Source: Flavobacteriaceae bacterium PS02336 (GTDB lineage Bacteria > Bacteroidota > Bacteroidia > Flavobacteriales > Flavobacteriaceae). Taken from it: a stretch of 64,000 nt of DNA. A program made the position numbers and the translations under genes. The stretch is taken from NCBI GenBank assembly GCA_029960065.1, contig JASCOF010000003.1, forward strand, positions 496,001 through 560,000, given 5' to 3'. The notes under the pieces are model-generated. The model was not told the origin of the DNA. It worked only from the letters and a program-made list of their open reading frames with translations, and made no database searches. Positions 27,993 to 39,894 of the stretch are shown piece after piece (within the stretch, counting starts at the first letter, position 1; each line of letters opens with the position of its first letter).

Positions 27993-29630
27993 TTACCAGA
28001 AAACAGTATATAGAGCAACCAAAATCCCGCTGATAATAAAAGAACCAACAATAAACTCTGAAGACACTTTAAACATCGATTTATCAACTTCGATTTTATG
28101 TATTTCTGATTCTTCTTCTGAAACTGGATTTGCCAAACTAATTCCTACCATTATCAATACAATGATAAAGAATACAATAGTCATGCGGTCTAAAAACGGG
28201 TAATCAGGAAAAGCACCTTCTGTCCACATTGGCAGGAATTTTAATATAGCGGCAAGCGGCACTGTTAATAATGCACCCGCAAGTCCCGCTGCTGGAGTTG
28301 TTTTTTTCCAAAACATTCCCAACAAGAAAATTGCTAAAACTCCCGGTGAAAAGAAACCTACATATTCTTGTATAAATTGATAGGCTTGATCCAAGGATTT
28401 CAATGCAGGTGCTACAAAAGCTGCAATAATCATACAAACCACAACACACCATCTTCCGGTACGAACCAGTTTTTTTTCTGATGCCTGAGAATTGAAATAT
28501 TTTTTATAAATATCTAATGAAAAAATAGTCGAAATACTATTGGCTTTTCCAGCTAAAGAAGCCACAATTGCGGCTGTTAAAGCGGCTAATGCAACACCTT
28601 TTAATCCCGCAGGAAGTAAATTCATTAAAGTTGGATACGCGTGATCTGGTTTTAAAACTCCTGCTGCATCAACCATTTCCTGCTGAAACATTCCGTTTTC
28701 GTGCATTACAAACATGGCGATTCCCGGTAAAACGGCAATAATTGGCACTAATAATTTTAGGAAAGCGGCAAATAAAATTCCTTTGCGCGCTGTTTTTAAA
28801 TCAGCTCCTAAAGCTCTTTGAACAATATATTGATTGCATCCCCAATACGCCAGATTATTGATTAACATTCCGCCAACCAAAACCGACATTCCAGGCAGTT
28901 CATTATAATGCGGATTAGATTCGTCCAATATCATATGCAAATGTCCAGGCGCTTCATCGGCAATAATGGCCAATCCTTTTAGAATGTCTTTTCCAAAACC
29001 AAATTGATCTGAAAGTAAAGTCAATGCTAAGTAAGTGGTAACTAACCCTCCCAGAATTAATACAATTACTTGAAACATATCGGTATAACCAATTACTTTC
29101 ATCCCGCCTAAAGTCACAATTACAGAGAATAAACTCAGCGCGATAACACAAAACTGAAAACTGACTGGCGCAATAGAAGAAATCGCTAAAGCTCCTAAGT
29201 AAATGATCGAAGTAAGATTGACAAATACATAAATCAAAAGCCAGATAATGGCCATTATCGTACTTACTGTTCCGCTGTATCTTTTGGCAAGAAACTGTGG
29301 CATTGTAAAGATTTTATTCTTCAAATAAATGGGAAGAATAAACATTGCCACAATAATTAAAGTGGCAGCTGACATCCATTCGTAAGAAGCAATCGCAAGT
29401 CCGATGGCAAATCCCGAACCGCTCATACCGATAAAATGTTCTGCTGAAATATTAGAAGCAATTAAAGAGGCTCCAATTGCCCACCAAGTAAGTGAACCTT
29501 CTGCTAAAAAATATTCGTTGGAACTGGTCGCTGCCGTTTTCTTGCTTCTGTAAATATACATGCCATAAGCCGTAACGATGACGAAGTAAATAAAGAATAC
29601 AATGTAATCTGCGGTTTGTAATACATTCAT
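27993..29630 (-). CDS. Sodium/solute symporter (SSS family)
   Basis: 545 residues, a polytopic membrane protein with about 13-14 helices. It has the LeuT-fold SSS pattern: 'WWAIGASLIASNISAEHFIGMSGSGFAIGLAIASYEW' near the start, 'YWGCNQYIVQRALGADLKTARKG', and 'LAGKANSISTIFSLDIYKKYF'. It would bring a monosaccharide or uronate across the inner membrane with Na+. SSS transporters of this type often serve sugar loci. Among the genes here, galacturonate, galactose or inositol are the likely cargoes. It is upstream of the GH28 genes. Confidence 0.93.
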   Translation of the reverse strand: MNVLQTADYIVFFIYFVIVTAYGMYIYRSKKTAATSSNEYFLAEGSLTWWAIGASLIASNISAEHFIGMSGSGFAIGLAIASYEWMSAATLIIVAMFILPIYLKNKIFTMPQFLAKRYSGTVSTIMAIIWLLIYVFVNLTSIIYLGALAISSIAPVSFQFCVIALSLFSVIVTLGGMKVIGYTDMFQVIVLILGGLVTTYLALTLLSDQFGFGKDILKGLAIIADEAPGHLHMILDESNPHYNELPGMSVLVGGMLINNLAYWGCNQYIVQRALGADLKTARKGILFAAFLKLLVPIIAVLPGIAMFVMHENGMFQQEMVDAAGVLKPDHAYPTLMNLLPAGLKGVALAALTAAIVASLAGKANSISTIFSLDIYKKYFNSQASEKKLVRTGRWCVVVCMIIAAFVAPALKSLDQAYQFIQEYVGFFSPGVLAIFLLGMFWKKTTPAAGLAGALLTVPLAAILKFLPMWTEGAFPDYPFLDRMTIVFFIIVLIMVGISLANPVSEEESEIHKIEVDKSMFKVSSEFIVGSFIISGILVALYTVFW

Positions 29631-29741
29631 AATGTGTGGTTATTGTGTGGTTAGATAGTAAGATGTATTTATATTGGCATCACGTTACCAAAGACATTTT
29701 TTTAGTTTTTAAGGTTTATAAATCGTTGTTAAGTGCTGTCC

Positions 29742-29791
29742 GCCCTTTCAGGGCTTTTAGTGCTTGTTTTTTTATCACAGTGCTTTGCACT
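29742..29791. repeat. REP-like pair of hairpins in the 29631-29827 spacer
   Basis: GCCCTTTCAGGGC (29742-29754) is followed by AGTGCTTTGCACT (29779-29791). Both are short hairpins with 3-nt loops. They are the inverse of the two hairpins in the array at 35296-35689, so they represent a single copy of the same family. Confidence 0.65.
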
Positions 29792-29827
29792 ATGTTGGTG
29801 CTTTATCTCATTCGGGGAATATTATTA

Positions 29828-30970
29828 TTAAATTTTTAGAAACCATTTTCTTTTATATAAAAAGTATAGTAAAAGAAGCTGTATCATAGTTACGGATAAA
29901 GCAGCAAAAAAAGGCTGCCAAACAATTGGTGTATATTGTATAAGTCCGCCAAAAACATAATCTGCTGTATGCTTAAAATCGACTAGACCTTCAGCTGCGA
30001 TATAAATTAAAATGGAATTGGAACCGATTAAGATTAATGGAAATGCCCATTTATGAAATCCAAACAAGTCGATTATTAAATAGAAAAAAACAAAAAACAA
30101 AATACTGAATCCTCCGACAAAACATACAAAAGAGCTCGTCCATAAATGTTTGTTGATTGGAAAATTAATATCCCAAATCAAACCTATAATAATTAAAACT
30201 ACAGCCGTAAGAGCCATTAAAAGCATTTTTACTTTTATAGAAAATGCACATTTTGCTTTTAAAAATGTTCCGATAAAAACGCCTAACAAAGCAGTTGAAA
30301 TTGCTGGAAGTGTTGAAAATATTCCTTCGGGATCATAAACAGTACTGTGTAATCTTCCTGGTAAAAGCAAACGATCAATGTAGCCTTCTAATGAACCCTC
30401 TTTGGTCAAAATTCCGGCACCAAACTCAGGAACTGGAATCCATTTCATGGCAACATAATAACCAATCAAAATACCGAAAAACCAGATTAATTGTTTTTTG
30501 AAATCAAAATTCAAATAGATAATTCCAGCAAAAAACCAAGCCAATCCAATTCTTCCTAAAACACTTGCAAAACGAGTATGATCGAAACCGTCAAATCGCA
30601 GTAATCCATTTACAACAAATCCCAAAACCAGTAAAATACAAGTTCTCCTGAGCATTGACAAATAGATTTTACGCTTTTCGCTTGAAGGTAATTCCTGTGG
30701 CGTTTTTACTCCTGCCAAACTCATTTTCTTTTCAAAAGAATACGGCATCGAAACTCCTGCAACAAACAGGAAAACAGGAAAAATCATATCATAAAAAGTA
30801 ATACCATTCCATTCCGCATGATGCAATTGCGATGACATCCAGATAAAAATAGGAATTGGCGCTACTTTGGCCAGAGCATGAATAATGTGTTCGCCGCTCA
30901 TAATCCAAAACATAACAAATCCGCGCAAGGCATCTAAGGAAATTAATCTTCCATTTGTTGGGTTACTCAT
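29828..30970 (-). CDS. Heparan-alpha-glucosaminide N-acetyltransferase-like membrane protein (NagX/DUF5009)
   Basis: 380 residues, about ten transmembrane helices. 'RLISLDALRGFVMFWIMSGEHI' and 'LHHAEWNGITFYDMIFPVFLFVAGVSMPYSF' match the COG4299/HGSNAT family; His51 in HAEWNG corresponds to the active His of human HGSNAT in the equivalent 'KHASWNG' segment. In the lysosome HGSNAT takes acetyl-CoA from the cytosol and acetylates terminal alpha-glucosamine across the membrane. A similar role here would prepare GlcN ends in the periplasm for GH89, which is encoded in the same region. Bacterial relatives are also named NagX in GlcNAc pathways. It lies between the symporter and GH2 genes. Confidence 0.85.
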   Translation of the reverse strand: MSNPTNGRLISLDALRGFVMFWIMSGEHIIHALAKVAPIPIFIWMSSQLHHAEWNGITFYDMIFPVFLFVAGVSMPYSFEKKMSLAGVKTPQELPSSEKRKIYLSMLRRTCILLVLGFVVNGLLRFDGFDHTRFASVLGRIGLAWFFAGIIYLNFDFKKQLIWFFGILIGYYVAMKWIPVPEFGAGILTKEGSLEGYIDRLLLPGRLHSTVYDPEGIFSTLPAISTALLGVFIGTFLKAKCAFSIKVKMLLMALTAVVLIIIGLIWDINFPINKHLWTSSFVCFVGGFSILFFVFFYLIIDLFGFHKWAFPLILIGSNSILIYIAAEGLVDFKHTADYVFGGLIQYTPIVWQPFFAALSVTMIQLLLLYFLYKRKWFLKI

Positions 30971-31008
30971 TTTTTTAGTATTCAGTGGTCGGTTGATAGT
31001 TTTTTTTA

Positions 31009-31071
31009 GTTTTCAGTCGCAGTTTTCAGTCTCGGTTCCAGTGCAGACTGTGACTGTAAACTGAGACTGAG
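31009..31071. repeat. Imperfect inverted repeat of CAGTCTC words
   Basis: Words TTTTCAGTCGCAG and TTTTCAGTCTCGG on the left face their approximate inverses (GACTGTGACTGTAAACTGAG) on the right, ending just before the GH2 stop codon at 31077. It may fold as a hairpin after GH2 on the minus strand. Confidence 0.5.
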
Positions 31072-31076
31072 TACTT

Positions 31077-34238
<3,162 letters not shown>

Positions 34239-34260
34239 TCAACTGAAATTCTTGATATTT

Positions 34261-35148
34261 CTAGAAGTTCAATTTTTCAGGTAAATATTTAGCAACTAAT
34301 TCTTTATAATATGGAAGCAATGCTTTTACATCTGGTTTAACAGGAGCTTTAGTATATAGATCATACGGATTGAACTTTCTAACCCAGTCAAACATTTCGA
34401 TGTCCTTCTCATTCATTAAATGAGCATAGGCATTTTCTTTATGTTGAGAATAAAAAGAGTGATAACGAATCATGTACAAAGCTGGATCTGGAAGATAATC
34501 TTTCATAATCTGGTACAAATATTCGTCGTGTCCCCAGCTCATTTTTACATTATCAAGTCCGCAGTTTTGAGTATAGATTCCTAATTTGGTATTGAATCTC
34601 TCATCTGTATAATCTGGATTTTCTTTGAAAAATTCTGAATACACAATTTTATCCGAATACGCACATCCCACCGGAAAGGTATCGCCAACCACAGCCCATT
34701 GCGGTTCGCCGAACAAACATAAAACTTTACCTAAATCGTGAATAAAACCTGTCAGTACAAACCAATCCGGATGACCATCAGCACGAATGGCTTCTGAAGT
34801 CTGTAAAAGATGCTGTGTTTGGTCTAAGTCAATATCTGGGTCACTGTCGTCTACAAGTGTGTTTAAAAACTCAACAGCTTCCCAGATTGACATTTCTTTT
34901 CTATTAAATTGCAGAAATTCCTGTTCTTTACTGCATACGAAGTCATAAGTTTGATAGGTATGGTTTATTCTGTAAAACTCCTTAACGGTTTCTACTCTTT
35001 CCGAATCAACATAATTCCTGAATTCTTCTTTCTGCTTTTCTTTTACATCTTCATTTTCTTCAGAAGGATCAGGATATCGCATTAACAAATCATCTTCCCA
35101 CTCATCTAAATTTTTCAACGGATTGTCTGTGTCTATATGCTTTTTCAT
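34261..35148 (-). CDS. myo-inositol oxygenase
   Basis: 295 residues, closely matching animal and plant MIOX. All six di-iron ligands are present: His113 (in QHLLQTSE), His137 and Asp138 (FIHDLGK), His207 (SWGHDEY), His230 (RYHSFY) and Asp263 (FNPYDLYTK). '[17 protein letters not shown]' and '[16 protein letters not shown]' are family signatures. The enzyme opens myo-inositol with O2 to give D-glucuronate, in the cytoplasm (no signal peptide). Bacterial MIOX is uncommon. Its place at the head of the GH2-acetyltransferase-symporter-GH28 run implies inositol is a product of this locus. Confidence 0.96.
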   Translation of the reverse strand: MKKHIDTDNPLKNLDEWEDDLLMRYPDPSEENEDVKEKQKEEFRNYVDSERVETVKEFYRINHTYQTYDFVCSKEQEFLQFNRKEMSIWEAVEFLNTLVDDSDPDIDLDQTQHLLQTSEAIRADGHPDWFVLTGFIHDLGKVLCLFGEPQWAVVGDTFPVGCAYSDKIVYSEFFKENPDYTDERFNTKLGIYTQNCGLDNVKMSWGHDEYLYQIMKDYLPDPALYMIRYHSFYSQHKENAYAHLMNEKDIEMFDWVRKFNPYDLYTKAPVKPDVKALLPYYKELVAKYLPEKLNF

Positions 35149-35295
35149 AATGGTTAATAGTTAAAAGTTAATAACACAAAAATAGAATTACATACTCCTT
35201 TCAAAATGGATTAATACATCAAAAACATGGATAATTCTTATTCCTGTAAGAATTTTACATTTTAATAAAGAAAAAAAATGGATATAATTTAAATT

Positions 35296-35689
35296 GGACT
35301 GAAAGTCCAAAAGCACAAAAGTAGTACAAAGCATCACACACTAGAATGACAATGAACAACACCCTGAAAGGGTGAAACCATCAAAGTAATGCAAAGCACT
35401 ACGCACTAGAATGAGAATGAACAGCACCCTGAAAGGGTGAAACCACCAAAGTAATGCAAAGCACTACGTACTAGAATAAGAATGAACACCACCCTGAAAG
35501 GGTGAAACCACCAAAGTAGTGCAAAGCACTACGGACTAGAATGAGAATGAGGATGAACAGCACCCTGAAAGGGTGAAAGCCTATTAGCGCTATATACGAT
35601 ACCCAGAATATGCTTTCGCCCTTTCAGGGCTGAATTGGATATCTTACCTTCTTGTATACTCTATAGTGCGGTGCACTATGTTATTACTT
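35296..35689. repeat. REP-like array of paired hairpins, 65-bp period
   Basis: The hairpin CACCCTGAAAGGGTG stands at 35360-35374, 35425-35439, 35490-35504 and 35561-35575 (steps 65, 65 and 71). Each of the first three is followed by a hairpin like GTAGTGCAAAGCACTAC (35386, 35451, 35516). A degenerate fifth copy, GGACTGAAAGTCC at 35296-35308, keeps its stem by paired changes. Inverted copies follow at about 35613-35635 (GCCCTTTCAGGGC) and 35673-35689 (ATAGTGCGGTGCACTAT). This fills most of the 659-bp spacer between the inositol oxygenase and HTCS genes. Confidence 0.85.
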
Positions 35690-35752
35690 TGGCTCTTTCA
35701 GAGCTGGATTTTAGAATTCATTTAATTCGTGGCGTAAGAAAAAAATCCTTTT

Positions 35753-35808
35753 AATCCATTTAATCTGTGGCTAAAACCTCTTCAATCCATTTAATCTGTG
35801 GCTAAAAC
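35753..35808. repeat. Two 25-bp direct repeats downstream of the HTCS gene
   Basis: A 25-bp word containing TTTAATCTGTGGCTAAAAC occurs at 35753-35777 and 35784-35808, period 31 bp, ending at the stop codon of the HTCS gene. A related TTAATCTGTGGC is found at 42820-42831. This looks like a small dispersed repeat. Confidence 0.6.
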
Positions 35809-38800
35809 TAATTAATCAATTTACTTGGAGGAAAACCAAACTGCTTTTTAAAACAACGACTAAAATATAACGGATCATTAAAACCAACTAAATTGGTCAC
35901 TTCCGAAACATTATATTTTTTAGTTTTAAGCAGTTCAGCCGATTTTTTCAAACGAATGGTTCTAATAAATTCGTTTGGCGCCAAATCTGTCAGTTCCTTA
36001 ATTTTTCGGTATAATTTTGAAGAACTTACGCCTAATTTATCACATAGGAAATCTGTAGAAAGATCCACTTCACTTAAATTATCATTAATCAGATTAGTCA
36101 CTTTTTCCATAAATTCTTCGTCGATTGGAGAATGTGTCAGCATGCTGACTTTACTTTCTACCTCACCAGAAAATTTCTGTTTCAATTCTAATCTTGATTT
36201 AACCATATTTTCTATCACTGTTTTCAGTAATAAAGGCTCAAAAGGTTTAACCAAATAACCATCAGCGCCTGTATCGTAACCTTTTACTTTATCCATATTT
36301 TCAGAAAGCGCGGTCAGCATTATAACTGGAATATGGCTGATGAATTCGTCATTTTTAAGTTCACGGCAGAATTCTAGTCCATCCATTATTGGCATCATGA
36401 CATCGGTTACACATAAAATAGGTTTTATTTGTCGGCAGATTTTTAAACCTTCCTGACCGTTTTCTGCCTCATAAACCTTGTAATAATCAGACAAATAATC
36501 TACCAGATACTTTCTAAGTTCGTTATTATCTTCGATTACTACTATTTTTTCTTTTAAATCGGTATTCTGAATAATCTTCTTAGCTGCTTTTTCTGGAATC
36601 AGCATACTCAAATTGTCATTTTTAAGTGCATATTCAAACACTTCTTTATGCTCGTAAGACTCACGATCTATTGGAATTTCGACTCTAAACGTACTTCCTT
36701 TTCCAGGTGTACTTTCAACAGAAATAGTTCCTTTATGAATCGCTACCAGTGATTTCACCAAAGACAAACCAATTCCAGATCCCGTATTATTGGCTTTACT
36801 ATTCGTTGCTTGATAAAAACGCTTGAAAATTTTGTCCTGACTTTTTAATGGAATCCCAATTCCGTCATCCGTTACTTCTATTACCAGTATATCTTCAACT
36901 GTATCTTTCAGCCTTACGTATAAATCGACATTTCCATTTTTGTTGGTAAATTTTAAGGCATTCGATAAAAGATTGTACAAGATTTTATCATACTTATCAT
37001 TATCCAGCCAGCCATTTATTTCATCATCTTCGGTAATAAAATTGAGCTTAATCTTTTTATTATAAGCCATTTCTTTAAATGAATCGAAGATGTTTTTTGA
37101 ATAAGCTAGAATATCTGTTTTAGTCACTTTCAGTTTCAATTCGCCCGACTGTGCTTTTCTAAAATCCAAAACCTGATTTACCAGATTTAATAATCTGCTG
37201 GCATTTTGATAAATTAAATTGTAACGGCTTTTTTCATAATCAGTTGCGTTGCTACTTTCGTCTAAAAGCTGTTTAGCCGGTCCTAAAATTAACGTTAAAG
37301 GCGTTCTTAATTCATGCGAAATATTCGTAAAAAAACGTAATTTCTCGTTATTCAGTTTGATATCGTGCTCTCTGTTTACTTTCTCTGTGAGCAGTTCTTG
37401 TTTTAGGCGGATTCGGTTTTTGATTTCTTTTCTGATGAAATAAAATACTCCAAATAAAAGTGCCAAAAACAGTACAAAAGAAGTTGGCGTAAGCCAGAAA
37501 GGAGGCAGGATTTTTATTTTATAAGAAACCGTTTTACTCCAAAATCCATCACTGTTGCTGGATCTTATTTTAAAAGTATAATTGCCTGGATAAAGGTTGG
37601 TATATTGTACAATTCTTGACGTACTATTCGCTGTAATCCAATGTTTATCAAAACCTTCCAGCATGTACTGAAATTTATTCAGTTTCTCATTTGCAAATGA
37701 AGGAGCAGAAAACTGAATCGAAAAGTTACGGTTTTTATGCGTCAGTTCGATTTCTTTTCCATAATTCAAATCTTTTGAAAGCGGTACTTCTCCGTTGATT
37801 TCCATTTCAGGCAAAACTTCTTCATTCTGAATTTTAAATTCGGAAATAACAGGTAACGGCGACCATTTATTTCTTTTCATTGCAGGCGGCGAAAAAGAAA
37901 TGATTCCGTTTTTTCCTCCAAGGAAAATATTAGAATTATTAAAATAAAAGAAACCGCTCGAACTAAAAACATCCAATCTGTTACCGCTGTTTACATGATA
38001 AATACTGATGTCTTTTAAGTTAGCTTGAACAAAAGCAATATTATTGTTATTAATGTTCAGCCACAGATTTCCATTGGCATCTGATAAAATATCGGTAATC
38101 CATTTTCCTGAAAGTTCTTTTAGATTTTTAACAGGTTCAAATTCGTTCTTTTTCGCATTAAAAAGGCAAAGTCCAAAACGTGTTGAAGCCCAGATTTTTC
38201 CTTTTGCATCTACCAAAACATCACTTACATTTTCATCGTGCGGTACTCCTTTTTCCTTGATAAAAAGAGACGAGAATGTTTCGATTTTTCCGGAACTAAT
38301 ATTGTATTTTACAACACCGGTTTCAGTAGCAAACCAAACATTATTTTTGGCATCTCTTTCGATTGCATTGATCTGAAAATTGGGTAAAAGTTTACTTGAA
38401 GTTTCTACTTGAAGCGTTTTAGTATTCAGAATTACAGCTCCTTCTCCAAATGAACCTACAATCATTTTGTCTTCAGCAATCTTGGTAAAGGCAAAAACAG
38501 GAGATTTTTCAAATCCTGCATGTATTTCTCTAGAAGAATTTGTGGCGTAATTATAGACTAAAATATTCCCGTCCCAAAGACCGCAGTAAAAAATCTTGCC
38601 GTCATAAGAATAGATGCTGGCGATATCTTTTCCTGTATTGTGCAAAGGAGTTGAGCCTTTTGTATTCGAAATAAAAAGTCCGTTGTGATAAGTCGCCACA
38701 ATTATCTTTTCATCGTAAGTTTTAGCAAAACCTCTAATGCGCGGTGCCTGATTTCCAATAGAACGCGAAATGTCTTTATTTAAAGTAAACTGGTTTTCGT

Positions 38801-39842
38801 AAGGATCATATTTGTCCAATCCGTCTTCAGTCCCAATCCATAATACTCCGGATTTATCAAAATAAAGTGCTGAAATAAGGTTATCAACAAGCGAAGTATC
38901 ATCAGACAAAATAGAATAATACCATTTGTAATTGCCGCTTTGAATATCTTCTAACTGACTGCAGACCAATAATCCGCCAAGAGTTCCTACCCAATATTTT
39001 CCATCTGGAGCTTGTGCAACCGACAAAAAATACGGACCTAAAGCGCCTCTAACCTGCTTATTTTCAATATACAAATTAACAAATTTGTCGCTTGCTTTAT
39101 CCAGTTTATACAGTCCTTCACGAGTTCCAACAAAAATATCCGATTTGGCATCTTCGTAAATAAAATTCAGATAAGGGTTTTTAATGTTTGAATTTGGAAC
39201 AGAAAGTGTGTAATTATTAATTCTAACAATTGCCCCTTTTGAGTCTAAGGTAATTTTGGCTACACCCGATTTCTCGTAACTTCCAACCCAGATGTTTCCT
39301 TTTTTATCTTCAAAAATTTCTTTTACATAATCGAAACCTTTAAGATCAATTTTTTCAAAACGATTTTCATCCAAAAAAAACAGATACATTCCTTTTGTTT
39401 TGGTTCCTACCCAAACTCTTTTGAATTTATCTACATAAACCGATCTTACCTCATCATCGGGAAGACTATTCGGATCTTCTTTTTTATGAAAAAAAGTGGT
39501 AAAAACATGGGTATCCATTTGGAAAAGTGTCAATCCTTTTCGGGTTCCAATCCATAAATGATTGGTTTTTTCGTCCAATTCTAAAGCCGTAATATCGTCA
39601 TTGTACAATCTATTTTTGCCTGGAGAAGAGCTCATGTAGTTTTTGAATTGATAACCGTCAAAACGATTTAATCCCGAAAATGTTCCAAACCACATAAAAC
39701 CCTTTTTGTCCTGTACAATATGGCGTACAGAATTATGAGACAATCCGTTATTATCATTGTAATGCGCAAATTTTATATTCTGAGAAAAAGAATGATAAAA
39801 AATGGCAAAAAATAAGAATGTTATAAGGGATTTTTGTCTCAT
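35808..39842 (-). CDS. Hybrid two-component system regulator (HTCS)
   Basis: 1344 residues with every HTCS part in order: signal peptide; about 14 Reg_prop beta-propeller blades (~25-650, repeated 'DKKGFMWFGTFSGLNRFDG'-like units); Y_Y_Y domain (~700-780); transmembrane helix (~787-804); HisKA with His843 in ISHELRTPLT; HATPase (~950-1058, 'TDDGIGIP', 'GSGIGLSLVK'); receiver (~1098-1215) with Asp1147 in VTDVMMPIMDG; AraC-type helix-turn-helix (~1240-1344). It senses a periplasmic glycan fragment and activates locus genes. It sits in the middle of the utilisation region, so it may control either side. Confidence 0.97.
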   Translation of the reverse strand: MRQKSLITFLFFAIFYHSFSQNIKFAHYNDNNGLSHNSVRHIVQDKKGFMWFGTFSGLNRFDGYQFKNYMSSSPGKNRLYNDDITALELDEKTNHLWIGTRKGLTLFQMDTHVFTTFFHKKEDPNSLPDDEVRSVYVDKFKRVWVGTKTKGMYLFFLDENRFEKIDLKGFDYVKEIFEDKKGNIWVGSYEKSGVAKITLDSKGAIVRINNYTLSVPNSNIKNPYLNFIYEDAKSDIFVGTREGLYKLDKASDKFVNLYIENKQVRGALGPYFLSVAQAPDGKYWVGTLGGLLVCSQLEDIQSGNYKWYYSILSDDTSLVDNLISALYFDKSGVLWIGTEDGLDKYDPYENQFTLNKDISRSIGNQAPRIRGFAKTYDEKIIVATYHNGLFISNTKGSTPLHNTGKDIASIYSYDGKIFYCGLWDGNILVYNYATNSSREIHAGFEKSPVFAFTKIAEDKMIVGSFGEGAVILNTKTLQVETSSKLLPNFQINAIERDAKNNVWFATETGVVKYNISSGKIETFSSLFIKEKGVPHDENVSDVLVDAKGKIWASTRFGLCLFNAKKNEFEPVKNLKELSGKWITDILSDANGNLWLNINNNNIAFVQANLKDISIYHVNSGNRLDVFSSSGFFYFNNSNIFLGGKNGIISFSPPAMKRNKWSPLPVISEFKIQNEEVLPEMEINGEVPLSKDLNYGKEIELTHKNRNFSIQFSAPSFANEKLNKFQYMLEGFDKHWITANSTSRIVQYTNLYPGNYTFKIRSSNSDGFWSKTVSYKIKILPPFWLTPTSFVLFLALLFGVFYFIRKEIKNRIRLKQELLTEKVNREHDIKLNNEKLRFFTNISHELRTPLTLILGPAKQLLDESSNATDYEKSRYNLIYQNASRLLNLVNQVLDFRKAQSGELKLKVTKTDILAYSKNIFDSFKEMAYNKKIKLNFITEDDEINGWLDNDKYDKILYNLLSNALKFTNKNGNVDLYVRLKDTVEDILVIEVTDDGIGIPLKSQDKIFKRFYQATNSKANNTGSGIGLSLVKSLVAIHKGTISVESTPGKGSTFRVEIPIDRESYEHKEVFEYALKNDNLSMLIPEKAAKKIIQNTDLKEKIVVIEDNNELRKYLVDYLSDYYKVYEAENGQEGLKICRQIKPILCVTDVMMPIMDGLEFCRELKNDEFISHIPVIMLTALSENMDKVKGYDTGADGYLVKPFEPLLLKTVIENMVKSRLELKQKFSGEVESKVSMLTHSPIDEEFMEKVTNLINDNLSEVDLSTDFLCDKLGVSSSKLYRKIKELTDLAPNEFIRTIRLKKSAELLKTKKYNVSEVTNLVGFNDPLYFSRCFKKQFGFPPSKLIN

Positions 39843-39894
39843 GAAAATAAATTATAAATGCAATTTAATCTTTTTGATTTAATAAATATCAAAA

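Noticed and set aside
29636..29839. Small plus-strand gene of 67 codons in the spacer before the acetyltransferase
   Set aside because: It runs through the REP-like hairpins, has no promoter or known motif, and reads as chance coding.
35296..35689. CRISPR array
   Set aside because: The repeat units are tandem and similar over nearly their whole 65-bp period, with no unique spacers, and no cas gene is near.
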